Position numbers and translations under genes: made by a program
Notes under the pieces: model-generated
What the model was told of the DNA's origin: nothing
The model's input: only the letters and a program-made list of their open reading frames with translations
Database searches by the model: none
Shown here: piece by piece, positions 1 through 7,545 of the stretch
Numbering within the stretch: the stretch's first letter is position 1
Layout: the number at the start of each line of letters is the position of its first letter
NCBI GenBank assembly: GCA_021161885.1
Contig: JAGGZS010000164.1
Location: 1-22,626 of the forward strand
Source of the DNA: a bacterium
Lineage (GTDB): Bacteria > Auribacterota > Auribacteria > Auribacterales > Auribacteraceae
DNA length: 22,626 nucleotides
Direction of reading: 5' to 3'

Positions 1-438
1 GCCACGGGAACAGATACAAAACCGAATAACAATAGGCCTGCGAATGATACGGGAAACAGCGCGAACTATAGAGATGATAGTTATACTTATACGTTAGGTG
101 ATCCGTATTACAGTACTGAAGTAGGAGCGTACGATGAATCGGCAAGTCCTTATGGAACGTATGACCAGACCGGAAACGTATGGGAATGGAACGAGACGTT
201 GATAAGCGGTCACTACCGCGGTTTGCGTGGCGGTTCGTGGAGCCTCAGTGCGGACTACCTGCCCTCTTCCTACCGCTACTACTACAGCTCTCCGACTTAC
301 GAGTTCAACGGTCTCGGCTTTCGTGTTGCAAGTTCCTTCGCTGGAGACGAGGGGGGAGCTGTTCCTGAGCCTTTGAGCATAGGACTTGTGCTGTTAAGTG
401 TGGGTGGCTTGGTACTGCGTCGGGCAAAAAGAGTTTAA
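1..438 (+). CDS. SUMF1/FGE-fold surface protein with PEP-CTERM anchor (5' truncated)
   Basis: The reading frame is open from base 1 and ends at TAA 436-438, so this is the C-terminal 145 residues of a longer gene. It shows the closing part of an FGE-sulfatase (SUMF1) fold: SPYGTYDQTGNVWEWNE, then RGLRGGSW, then GFRVAS. These are signatures of the C-type-lectin-like family that includes formylglycine-generating enzyme. The segment between GGSW and GFRVA is rich in Ser and Tyr and has no cysteine, so the copper-binding catalytic cysteines of true FGE are absent. A binding or structural role is more likely than sulfatase activation. The tail VPEP, a hydrophobic stretch and RRAKR form a PEP-CTERM sorting signal, normally cut by an exosortase at the inner membrane of bacteria that make extracellular polysaccharide. 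Codons 241-315 almost all end in C or T and are GC-richer than the rest of the gene (see findings). Confidence 0.9.
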   Translation, partial: ATGTDTKPNNNRPANDTGNSANYRDDSYTYTLGDPYYSTEVGAYDESASPYGTYDQTGNVWEWNETLISGHYRGLRGGSWSLSADYLPSSYRYYYSSPTYEFNGLGFRVASSFAGDEGGAVPEPLSIGLVLLSVGGLVLRRAKRV

Positions 439-470
439 CCCTTTATCCTTTAGTCCTTTTACCCTTTACC

Positions 471-494
471 AAAAGCCCGCTTATGCGGGCTTTT
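471..494 (+). terminator. Rho-independent terminator of the PEP-CTERM gene
   Basis: A perfect 10-base-pair stem (AAAAGCCCGC / GCGGGCTTTT) with a TTAT loop is followed by a short T run at 491-495. It starts 33 bases after the stop codon of the PEP-CTERM gene. No gene overlaps it. It separates that gene from the cutA run. Confidence 0.9.
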
Positions 495-645
495 TCGCGG
501 GAAATTTTTTGATAAGTAACGTGATGTTAAGGATAAAACATCTGCGGAAACATCTGGATTTGTTCAAAACAGACCCCTTTTCGATGATTTTTCTATCATG
601 ACACAACAAAAAAACGGGGGATATTCTAATTCATAATTTTGTATA

Positions 646-674
646 TTGACTTTTCAGCTTAAATATAGTATCTT
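646..674 (+). promoter_or_regulatory. Candidate sigma-70 promoter for cutA and the downstream run
   Basis: TTGACT at 646-651 and TATCTT at 669-674 are separated by 17 bases, close to the housekeeping -35/-10 consensus. Transcription would start near 681, leaving only about six bases before the cutA ATG at 687. This fits the lack of a Shine-Dalgarno sequence there and suggests a leaderless or near-leaderless mRNA. TATAGT at 664-669 also looks like a -10 box, but it lies only 12 bases from TTGACT. Confidence 0.4.
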
Positions 675-686
675 TTCAGAAAAATT

Positions 687-1010
687 ATGGAAACTTCAGA
701 TTACTGTATGTTTTATATAACTGCTCCCGAGCAAAAAGAAGCGGAAAATATTGCGTCTTCTCTTATAGAAAAAAGACTTGCCGCTTGTGTAAGTCTATTG
801 CCTGAGATAAAATCTGTTTTTAGATGGCAAGGCAAAATTGAGACCGCTCAGGAATGGCTTTTAATCGGAAAAAGCAAATCTGGTTTAAACGGTGATATTA
901 CTAACTTAGTAAAGAAAATTCACTCTTACGACGTGCCGGAAATTATTTTTTTTCCGATTACCCACGGTTATAAACCATATTTAGACTGGATAAACAAAAA
1001 CACAAAATAA
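687..1010 (+). CDS. cutA: CutA1 divalent-cation tolerance protein
   Basis: This 107-residue protein matches CutA1 along its full length. Residues 30-52 carry the family signature RLAACVSLLPEIKSVFRWQG, residues 79-86 are HSYDVPEI, and the end has the YLDW motif. CutA forms a stable ferredoxin-like trimer. It was linked genetically to copper tolerance in E. coli, but its real biochemical role is unclear in most bacteria. The protein is cytosolic with no signal peptide. The ATG has no Shine-Dalgarno sequence; the only bases between it and the candidate -10 box are A/T-rich, which suggests leaderless translation. The small basic protein gene follows after 24 bases, so cutA may head the long plus-strand operon. 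Confidence 0.95.
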   Translation: METSDYCMFYITAPEQKEAENIASSLIEKRLAACVSLLPEIKSVFRWQGKIETAQEWLLIGKSKSGLNGDITNLVKKIHSYDVPEIIFFPITHGYKPYLDWINKNTK

Positions 1011-1034
1011 TTAATATAAAATCAGGAGGTTACA

Positions 1035-1190
1035 ATGTCTCAGCATCCAAGTTATAAAGTCGGCGGAAGCGGAATCCAAATGAAAAGAAATGTCCTTAAA
1101 CGGTTTGAACGAATCGATATCCTAAAAAAACAAAAAAAATGGCAAGAAGGCGATTCTATTCTCGGTCTTGCGAAAACCAAATCCGAATAA
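1035..1190 (+). CDS. Small basic protein of the PVC-type family (51 aa)
   Basis: ATG 1035 follows a near-perfect Shine-Dalgarno AGGAGGT at 1024-1030, and the frame closes at TAA 1188-1190. The protein is 51 residues long and rich in Lys and Arg. It begins MSQHPSYKVGGSG, continues with NVLKRFERIDILKKQKKW, and ends with a short GLAKTK motif. The shape resembles the 'small basic protein' family that I recall from Chlamydiae, Verrucomicrobia and related phyla (TIGR04137, from memory). Its function is unknown; the charge and size suggest binding to RNA or the ribosome. The next gene, a pseudouridine synthase, starts 12 bases later, which fits an rRNA or ribosome context. The strong ribosome-binding site suggests high expression. 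Confidence 0.85.
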   Translation: MSQHPSYKVGGSGIQMKRNVLKRFERIDILKKQKKWQEGDSILGLAKTKSE

Positions 1191-1202
1191 TAATCGCAAG
1201 GA

Positions 1203-1928
1203 ATGAAGTTACGTTTACACAAATTTCTTGCTGAATGCGGGTTAGGGTCAAGAAGAAAATGCGAACAGCTTATAGCCGATGGATACATTCAGCTCAATAA
1301 CGAGACAGTTACCCGTTTAGGGATTATTACTGATGCTGATAAAGATATAGTATCTTACAAAGGGAAAGTATTACATACCGCCGCATTGATCTGCTGGGCG
1401 CTTAACAAACCCAAAGGGGTTATCTGCAGCTGCAGAAAAGATAATAAATATAAACGAGTTATTGATCTTGTTCCACAAAATAACGGACGGATTTATCCGG
1501 CAGGAAGGCTTGATGTCCAAAGCGAAGGTCTTATTATTGTTACAAATGACGGCAGTTTATGCGATAAAATTACTCATCCTAAATACGGCATTACAAAAGA
1601 ATATTTAGTTTGGATCGACAAACCGCTCAATGGCAATGAACGCCAAAAAATTCGTAACGGAATAATAATCGATAACGGCGCTCCTGTTCGCGCTGTTATT
1701 ATTGATGAAAAAAATTTTAAATCAAATATGCCGCGAATACGTCTTACTTTAAACGAAGGCAGAAACAGAGAAATAAGAAAAATATTTCAAAAGCTCAGCA
1801 AAAAAGTTATTCGTTTAAAAAGGACAAGAATAGGCACGGTTAAACTCAACAATTTAAAACAAGGCGAATATAGAAAATTAACAATAAACGAAATTAACGA
1901 TTTAAATACCGGAAAAAATTTAAAATAA
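1203..1928 (+). CDS. RsuA/RluB/E/F-family pseudouridine synthase
   Basis: The 241-residue protein has an N-terminal S4 RNA-binding domain (about 1-60, starting LRLHKFLAECGLGSRRKCEQ) and a pseudouridine synthase domain. The latter carries the family signature GRLDVQSEGLIIVTNDG at about 101-117, where Asp104 is the expected catalytic nucleophile. NEGRNREIRKIF near the C-terminus is also characteristic. These enzymes convert specific uridines of rRNA to pseudouridine. The S4 domain and length fit RluB (23S rRNA) best, but RsuA (16S) cannot be excluded from sequence alone, so no symbol is given. The start is the ATG just after AAGGA; that Shine-Dalgarno is unusually close, so coupling to the preceding small gene is possible. 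Confidence 0.92.
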   Translation: MKLRLHKFLAECGLGSRRKCEQLIADGYIQLNNETVTRLGIITDADKDIVSYKGKVLHTAALICWALNKPKGVICSCRKDNKYKRVIDLVPQNNGRIYPAGRLDVQSEGLIIVTNDGSLCDKITHPKYGITKEYLVWIDKPLNGNERQKIRNGIIIDNGAPVRAVIIDEKNFKSNMPRIRLTLNEGRNREIRKIFQKLSKKVIRLKRTRIGTVKLNNLKQGEYRKLTINEINDLNTGKNLK

Positions 1929-1942
1929 GGTTTTTAACTGCC

Positions 1943-3346
1943 ATGAAAAAATTTAAAACGATAAATTTGCTCGTTATATTCTTTTTTGTTTTATCTTATT
2001 ATTGCTTAATAAATTCTAATTGCGCAAAAGCTCAGGAAAAAAGTTATCCGTATATTGGTATAGTAACCAGTGAAAAACTGCGGGTACTTCCCCGCAAAGG
2101 AACAAATTACAGGGAAATAACCACACTCAGCCAAAACGACCTCGTTACAGTGCTCGACAAAAACGGAGACTGGCTTCTTATAAAACCGCCGGAAAATATC
2201 AACTGCTGGATAAGCAGCGATTATATACTTGAGGGCATCGTAACCGGCACTGCCCTTAATGTCAGGCAAGGACCCGGCATAAATTTTCCTGTGCTTACAC
2301 AAGTAAATAAAAACGATAAAGTTAATGTTATAGATGAAAAAAACAACTGGAAAAAAATCAGCCCGCCTGAATCTCTAAAAGCATGGGTTAGCTCTAATTT
2401 CGTTGATTATTTCAGCAATATGGATAATCTTACTACCCAGCTCAACAAGCTCAAAGAAAGCCAACAGGCTTTTAACAGCGCCAAACTATACGCTTCATCA
2501 AAACTTAAAGGCGATTCGCGATCCATTGATTTTGATGAAATAAAACAAAATTATTTCTCCGTAATAAAAAAATATTCAAATACAATATATGCCTCAAAAG
2601 CTCTTTTTGAACTTAAAATCCTTAAAGAAAAACAGGAAAAAATCGAAAAAGAATTATTTAAAAAAAACAGACAAAATCGAGTAAAAGAACTCTTTGATTA
2701 TGCCGATACTTTCGCGAGCAGAGAACTTGAAAAACGAAATATCAACGATATCGACATTTCAAGTATCTCTATTAATTATATGGCGATAATTAAAGATTAT
2801 CCCGATAAGGAAGAAGCTAAATGGTCTATCGAGAGATTAGCGTCAATCAGAAAAAAAATCGCGGATGCCTCACTCGCCACAGACAGAAAACGATTCGTCC
2901 AATTCAACGAAGCAGAAGATTTTCGCAGTTCTGAACTGCTTAAAGATGTTTCGGAGATAAATTACGAAGCTGTCCTAACTAAATACAGGTCAATAATGCT
3001 GCTTTATCCGGGAACCATCGAGGCCCAAAAAGCCGAAATGAGAATTGAAGATATCAAAAGACGCCGATCTTATGCTCAATTAAAAAATAACAGCAAAAAA
3101 TCAACCGGCTCAAGCCTCTATTCCTATGAAGGTTTCTTAATCAAAGAAGACAAAACCGCAAAAGGGACTCTTTACAGAATTGAAGAACGCGGATTTCTTC
3201 ATAAAAAAGATTTATGCACTTTCTACAGCACTGATAAAGACCTCGAAAGTTACTCTAACAGAAAAGTCAAAATACAGGGAATGCTGCTGTCGTTTGATGA
3301 AAACGACAGACCAGTTCTCGATCTCAAACGGATACAACTGCAATAA
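1943..3346 (+). CDS. Exported protein with two SH3b domains, helical repeats and a C-terminal beta domain
   Basis: The 467-residue protein starts with a signal peptide (hydrophobic core about 8-25, likely cleavage after AKA at 28-30). Two bacterial SH3 domains follow, at about 37-94 and 98-156; the second has the typical LNVRQGPGINFPVL. SH3b domains usually bind peptidoglycan or cell-wall peptides. Residues 177-228, 248-304 and 319-374 look like three diverged copies of one helical unit, each with an aromatic/Ser-Glu-Leu start, a middle Tyr-containing helix and an AxxxxxxxI/L end, reminiscent of TPRs. The last 70 residues (about 394-466) are predicted strands resembling a small OB-like domain. 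I know no named family for the whole. Its TAA overlaps the ATG of rnfC by one base, so the two are translationally coupled. Its function is unknown; a periplasmic or cell-wall role is inferred. Confidence 0.85.
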   Translation: MKKFKTINLLVIFFFVLSYYCLINSNCAKAQEKSYPYIGIVTSEKLRVLPRKGTNYREITTLSQNDLVTVLDKNGDWLLIKPPENINCWISSDYILEGIVTGTALNVRQGPGINFPVLTQVNKNDKVNVIDEKNNWKKISPPESLKAWVSSNFVDYFSNMDNLTTQLNKLKESQQAFNSAKLYASSKLKGDSRSIDFDEIKQNYFSVIKKYSNTIYASKALFELKILKEKQEKIEKELFKKNRQNRVKELFDYADTFASRELEKRNINDIDISSISINYMAIIKDYPDKEEAKWSIERLASIRKKIADASLATDRKRFVQFNEAEDFRSSELLKDVSEINYEAVLTKYRSIMLLYPGTIEAQKAEMRIEDIKRRRSYAQLKNNSKKSTGSSLYSYEGFLIKEDKTAKGTLYRIEERGFLHKKDLCTFYSTDKDLESYSNRKVKIQGMLLSFDENDRPVLDLKRIQLQ

Positions 3347-4677
3347 TGAAATCCAAAAATATTATAAATTTACAAACTTTTACAGGCGGCATTCACCCTC
3401 ATTTGGATAAATCATTAACAGGCAGGAAAAAATTCAAGCCTATAAAATTGCCTAGCAAAGTGCGCCTGCCCCTGAGCCAGCATATCGGCGCGCCTTCAAA
3501 ACCGGTCGTCAAGGTTGGCGATATCGTCAAGGAAGGACAAGTAATTGCCGAAGCCAGCGGATTTGTATCCGTACCCCTGCACGCAAGTATCTCAGGAAAA
3601 ATTACCGCGATTAAAAAATTTCCCGTCTGTTCTGGGAAACACTCTATGTGCATAGAAATTACAAACACAGAAACAAAAACGGAAATAAACAGTACAGAAA
3701 ATACAAATGACTGGAAAAAGTTTACTCCCGACCAGCTTAAAACAATGGTTGAGGAGGCCGGAATTGTCGGACTCGGCGGAGCGGCGTTCCCCACTCATGT
3801 AAAACTTTCTCCGCCAAATAATAAAAAGATAGATATAGTAATTGGCAACGGAGTTGAATGCGAACCGTATCTTGATGCCGACAGGAACACAATGGTGTCA
3901 TCACCCGATAAAGTAATTGGGGGTATTCAGATAGTTATGAAAATACTTGGCTGCGGCAAAGGTGCCGTAGGCATTGAATCAGATACACCCGACGCAATAA
4001 ACGCTATGTCCCAAAAAACAGAAAACATCAGTTCAATCAACATAGTTCCCCTTAAACTGAAATATCCGCAAGGCGCTGAAAAACAATTAATATATGCTGT
4101 TACAAAAAAAGAAGTGCCGTGCGGCGGATTGCCAATGGATGTAGGCGTGGTAGTAATCAACGTGGGTACAGCGGTCGCCATATACGATGCGGTTGTCTAC
4201 TCAAAACCGCTGTACGAACGGAATATGACTATTGCAGGAAATTGCCTGAACGAATCAGTTAATATTAATGTTAGGGTAGGCGCATTATTAAATGATATTA
4301 TAGATGAAATCGGCGGATTTAAAACATTGCCTTCAAAAATAATTTTAGGCGGTCCTATGATGGGTCAAACGGTTTATTTACTCGATATTCCGGTTACAAA
4401 AGGCACATCAGGTATTTTATGCCTTAACGAAAAAGAAATATCTATTTTCAAGATGGGGGCATGTATCAGATGCGGTAAATGCCTTGATATTTGCCCTATG
4501 GGAATATCGCCCGCTCAAATCGCTCAGGCAATTGAATTTAATAATACCGATATAGCACAGCAGCTTGGGGTTTTTGACTGTATGGAATGCGGATGCTGTA
4601 CATATGTCTGCCCGTCAAATCGAGAAATAGTCCAGTTAATTAAACTCGCGAAACAACAGATAAAAAATAAAGGATAA
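3346..4677 (+). CDS. rnfC: RnfC, soluble NADH-binding iron-sulfur subunit of the Rnf complex
   Basis: RnfC is the peripheral subunit of the ion-translocating ferredoxin:NAD+ oxidoreductase where NAD(H) is thought to react. The 443-residue protein has the expected order. The N-terminal TFTGGIHPHLDK and a biotinyl-like region fill about 10-90. The NuoF-like FMN/NADH domain has GLGGAAFPTHVKL at 142-154 and GNGVECEPYLDADR at 167-180. Two 4Fe-4S motifs are CIRCGKCLDICP at 373-384 and CMECGCCTYVCP at 412-423. Length matches short RnfC proteins without the long C-terminal repeats of proteobacterial RsxC. Gene order C-D-G-E-A-B is that of acetogens such as Acetobacterium woodii. The start overlaps the stop of the SH3b gene. 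Confidence 0.97.
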   Translation: MKSKNIINLQTFTGGIHPHLDKSLTGRKKFKPIKLPSKVRLPLSQHIGAPSKPVVKVGDIVKEGQVIAEASGFVSVPLHASISGKITAIKKFPVCSGKHSMCIEITNTETKTEINSTENTNDWKKFTPDQLKTMVEEAGIVGLGGAAFPTHVKLSPPNNKKIDIVIGNGVECEPYLDADRNTMVSSPDKVIGGIQIVMKILGCGKGAVGIESDTPDAINAMSQKTENISSINIVPLKLKYPQGAEKQLIYAVTKKEVPCGGLPMDVGVVVINVGTAVAIYDAVVYSKPLYERNMTIAGNCLNESVNINVRVGALLNDIIDEIGGFKTLPSKIILGGPMMGQTVYLLDIPVTKGTSGILCLNEKEISIFKMGACIRCGKCLDICPMGISPAQIAQAIEFNNTDIAQQLGVFDCMECGCCTYVCPSNREIVQLIKLAKQQIKNKG

Positions 4678-4683
4678 AATCAA

Positions 4684-5658
4684 TTGAGCTCGTATAAATT
4701 AAAGACTTCCATTTCGCCTCATATACGGTCTAAACAGTCTGTATCAAAAATAATGTGGACGGTTAATTTATCATTGATGCCGGTTTTTTTGTTCAGCATT
4801 TATAATTTTGGAATACAGGCGTTATTCGTTACACTAACCTGTGTAATATCATGTGTATTGATTGAGGCATTATGCCTTAGATTACGCGGCAAACCCATTG
4901 ATACGGTTTTTGACGGAAGCGCGGTACTAACAGGCATATTGCTGGCATTCAACCTGCCTCCCGATGTGCCGTTATGGATTCCCGCGGTAGGCTCCATTGT
5001 AGCTATCGGCGTGGCAAAACAAGCCTTTGGCGGATTAGGATACAACATTTTCAATCCGGCTTTAGCTGCCCGCTGTTTCCTGTTATCCGCCTGGCCGGTT
5101 GAAATGACCACATGGCAGGTACACGGCATAACAGGCGCTACTCCGCTTGGCATTTTTAAAGAAAAAGGTATGAGTTATCTTCTGACACAATTCAGTTCTC
5201 AAAGCGATATGTACTCAAAACTGTTCTCTGGAAATATAGGCGGATGTATAGGCGAAACATCGGTTATCCTTTTAATATTAGGTTCTTTGCTGTTATTTTA
5301 TAAAAAAATTATACGTTGGCATACTCCCGTAGCTTACATATCTTTTGTTTTTATTCTTGGCTGGCTGTTCGGCGGACAAAAAGGTTTTTTAAGCGGCGAT
5401 CCTTTATTTTATATCTTTTCAGGCGGATTATTCCTCGGCGCCCTTTATATGGCTACGGATATGGTTACCACACCGCTGACCAATAAAGGTAAATTTATTT
5501 TCGGGCTGGGATGCGGGCTGTTAACCTTCCTTATACGCAAATTCGGATCATACCCTGAAGGCGTGTCTTACTCAATTCTGCTTATGAATACAGCCACTCC
5601 AATTATCGATAGATATATAAAAAATAGAAAATTCGGTAACCCAAAGGGGAAAAAATGA
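4684..5658 (+). CDS. rnfD: RnfD, membrane flavoprotein subunit of the Rnf complex
   Basis: This 324-residue, multi-pass membrane protein is homologous to NqrB/RnfD. The covalent-FMN motif is visible as ITGATPLG, with Thr153 in TGAT the expected attachment residue. Conserved RnfD segments include GGLGYNIFNPALAARCF (about 116-132), and TDMVTTPLTNKGK in the C-terminal half. The start is TTG at 4684, chosen because AGGA at 4671-4674 sits nine bases upstream and the protein then begins MSSYKLKTSISPHI, a normal RnfD N-terminus. The gene follows rnfC after six bases and overlaps rnfG by four (ATGA). The subunit carries electrons through the membrane and probably helps move Na+ or H+. Confidence 0.96.
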   Translation: MSSYKLKTSISPHIRSKQSVSKIMWTVNLSLMPVFLFSIYNFGIQALFVTLTCVISCVLIEALCLRLRGKPIDTVFDGSAVLTGILLAFNLPPDVPLWIPAVGSIVAIGVAKQAFGGLGYNIFNPALAARCFLLSAWPVEMTTWQVHGITGATPLGIFKEKGMSYLLTQFSSQSDMYSKLFSGNIGGCIGETSVILLILGSLLLFYKKIIRWHTPVAYISFVFILGWLFGGQKGFLSGDPLFYIFSGGLFLGALYMATDMVTTPLTNKGKFIFGLGCGLLTFLIRKFGSYPEGVSYSILLMNTATPIIDRYIKNRKFGNPKGKK

Positions 5659-6290
5659 AATTTTTAAATTTTATAAAACTCGGATTTCTTTTGTCGATTA
5701 TTTGCGTTATATCCGGCTTGGCTTTATCCGTTACCTATTCTATAACAAAAGAAAAAATCAAAGTCCAAAAACAACGTGAAGCCCTTGACTCACTGCCGTT
5801 AGTGATACCCCAAGCTCAAAAATTTTCCGCCAGCAAACAAATTAACTCTATTTCGTATTACGAAGCGTACGGAAAAAACAACAACCTTATAGGCTACGCT
5901 TTAAACGGCGAACATCAAGGCTACCAATCTATCATAAAATTTATGGTTGGAATTGACCCGAAAGGAAAAATTCTCGGTCTTCGCATTCTTGAACACGGGG
6001 AGACCCCCGGGCTCGGCGCAAGAATAACAGAGATTAAATCCGAACAGACAATAGGGTCTTTCATAAGCGGTTTATTTGATAACGACATCAAACCTGAAAC
6101 AAAATCTACCCCTGAACCATGGTTCTGCGCTATGTTTCGGGGCAAATTTTACAATACCCTTACAGTTAGTAAAACTAAACAGACAGATACAGCTGTTATG
6201 GCTATAACCGGAGCGACTATTACATCCGAAGCTGTTGTCGAAGGGATAAAAAAAACCGTAACCGAATTTTTAAGAGAGATAAACAAATGA
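5655..6290 (+). CDS. rnfG: RnfG, periplasm-facing flavoprotein subunit of the Rnf complex
   Basis: The 211-residue protein has one N-terminal transmembrane helix (about 9-28) and an FMN-binding domain. The domain has EHGETPGLGARITE at about 113-126 and the covalent-flavin motif TGATITSEAV, in which Thr188 should carry FMN through a phosphoester bond. This places the flavin on the outer face of the membrane, as in NqrC and RnfG. Maturation would need an ApbE flavin transferase, which is not encoded in this window. The gene overlaps rnfD and rnfE by four bases each, so the three should be translated in fixed proportion. Confidence 0.96.
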   Translation: MKFLNFIKLGFLLSIICVISGLALSVTYSITKEKIKVQKQREALDSLPLVIPQAQKFSASKQINSISYYEAYGKNNNLIGYALNGEHQGYQSIIKFMVGIDPKGKILGLRILEHGETPGLGARITEIKSEQTIGSFISGLFDNDIKPETKSTPEPWFCAMFRGKFYNTLTVSKTKQTDTAVMAITGATITSEAVVEGIKKTVTEFLREINK

Positions 6291-6928
6291 AAAAATTATC
6301 GATAACCGCAGAATTTTTCAAAGGATTTATTAGAGAAAACCCTATTTTCTGTTTATATCTTGGATTATGTCCGGCATTAGCCACTTCAAGTTCGGTTAAA
6401 AATGCGTTAGGTATGGGATTATCTACAACCGCTGTGCTTATCGCGTCAAACATTACAATATCAATGCTGATTTCCATATTAAGACTGACATTAAACGACA
6501 ACTTTTTTAATAAAATCCAACAAATCAGAATACCTATGTTTATAGTTGTCATTGCCTCATTCGTTACGGTTGTGGATTTTGTGCTTAAAGGATATTTTCC
6601 TGCCCTTTCCAAAGAGCTGGGTCTTTTTGTTCCGCTTATCGTGGTAAACTGCATTATTCTCGGACGGGCTGAAGCATTCGCAAGCAAAAACAACGTTGTT
6701 CTATCTTTTGTAGACGCATTAGGTATGGGACTGGGGTTTACTCTTTCCCTTTCTTTACTGGGCACAGTCAGGGAAATTTTAGGGGCAGGCCAGTTTATGG
6801 GATTAAGCGTATTCGGCGAAAATTTCAAACCGGCTATTATTTTTGTTCTCGCTCCCGGAGCATTTCTGACCATCGGCTTTCTGATGGGATTTTTTCATCA
6901 TATATCATCTTTACACAAAAAAGGATAA
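6287..6928 (+). CDS. rnfE: RnfE, integral membrane subunit of the Rnf complex
   Basis: This 213-residue protein has about six transmembrane helices and belongs to the NqrD/RnfE family. Two half-helix motifs are clear: LYLGLCPALATS near residue 24 and VVNCIILGRAEAFAS near residue 125. The cysteines in these motifs are the ones that, with those of RnfA, hold an intramembrane 2Fe-2S cluster in Nqr and Rnf structures. ALGMGL appears twice, as expected from the internal inverted repeat of this family. It is distinguished from RnfA by the N-terminal extension EFFKGFIRENPIF and the NCIILGRAEA motif. The start ATG overlaps the rnfG stop. Confidence 0.95.
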   Translation: MKKLSITAEFFKGFIRENPIFCLYLGLCPALATSSSVKNALGMGLSTTAVLIASNITISMLISILRLTLNDNFFNKIQQIRIPMFIVVIASFVTVVDFVLKGYFPALSKELGLFVPLIVVNCIILGRAEAFASKNNVVLSFVDALGMGLGFTLSLSLLGTVREILGAGQFMGLSVFGENFKPAIIFVLAPGAFLTIGFLMGFFHHISSLHKKG

Positions 6929-6934
6929 TATCGT

Positions 6935-7531
6935 ATGAATGAAATAGGAATTATATTAAAAATATTTATTGCAGTTGTTATTGTCAATAACTTTGTGCTG
7001 TTTAGGTTTTTAGGTCTTTGCCCCTATATAGGGGTATCTAAAGACACCGATTCCGCTCTCGGAATGGGTATGGCGGTTATATTCGTAATGACTATGGCAT
7101 CAGCTGTTACATGGGTAATTTACAATTTCCTTTTAATTCCGCTGCATATTGAATACCTTATTATCATAGCTTTTATCTTAACCATAGCCACACTTGTTCA
7201 GATTGTTGAAATGATTATCCAGAAAACCGCGCCGGTTTTATATGAATCGCTCGGCATATATTTACCTCTGATCACAACTAACTGCGCTGTTTTAGGCGTA
7301 GCTATGCTTAACAAAGATACATTAACAGGTGAAACATTAAGTTTCATAAAATCTGTCATTCAAGGGTTCGGAGCTGGCGTAGGATTTACCCTCGCGATGT
7401 TTTTAATGTCCGGCATACGAGAACGGCTCGAACTTGCCGATGTGCCGCAGTGCTTTAAAGGGGTACCCATAGCATTTATAACCGCCGGACTTATGGCAAT
7501 GGCTTTTCTCGGGTTTTCAGGAATGTTATAA
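6935..7531 (+). CDS. rnfA: RnfA, integral membrane subunit of the Rnf complex
   Basis: The 198-residue, about six-helix protein belongs to the NqrE/RnfA family. It has the half-helix motifs RFLGLCPYIGVS (near residue 24) and TTNCAVLGVAML (near residue 117), whose cysteines pair with those of RnfE to bind the membrane-embedded 2Fe-2S cluster. The GVGFTLAMFLMSGIRERLE segment is typical of the family. AAAGGA lies about nine bases before the ATG. The gene starts six bases after rnfE and is followed by rnfB after 14 bases. Confidence 0.95.
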   Translation: MNEIGIILKIFIAVVIVNNFVLFRFLGLCPYIGVSKDTDSALGMGMAVIFVMTMASAVTWVIYNFLLIPLHIEYLIIIAFILTIATLVQIVEMIIQKTAPVLYESLGIYLPLITTNCAVLGVAMLNKDTLTGETLSFIKSVIQGFGAGVGFTLAMFLMSGIRERLELADVPQCFKGVPIAFITAGLMAMAFLGFSGML

Positions 7532-7545
7532 AAGGTTTATAAAAT

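Noticed and set aside
1..438. Reading the SUMF1-fold protein as a true formylglycine-generating enzyme
   Set aside because: The C-terminal catalytic region has no cysteine, and the protein carries a surface-sorting tail, so sulfatase activation is not supported.
471..494. The hairpin as the cruciform that follows the mutagenesis-initiation site of some DGR variable regions
   Set aside because: It lies about 140 bases beyond the end of the candidate variable region, outside the gene, and has a T run, so an ordinary terminator explains it.
1052..1288. A 78-residue frame on the minus strand
   Set aside because: It is antisense to the small basic protein and the pseudouridine synthase start, has no ribosome-binding site, and resembles no family.
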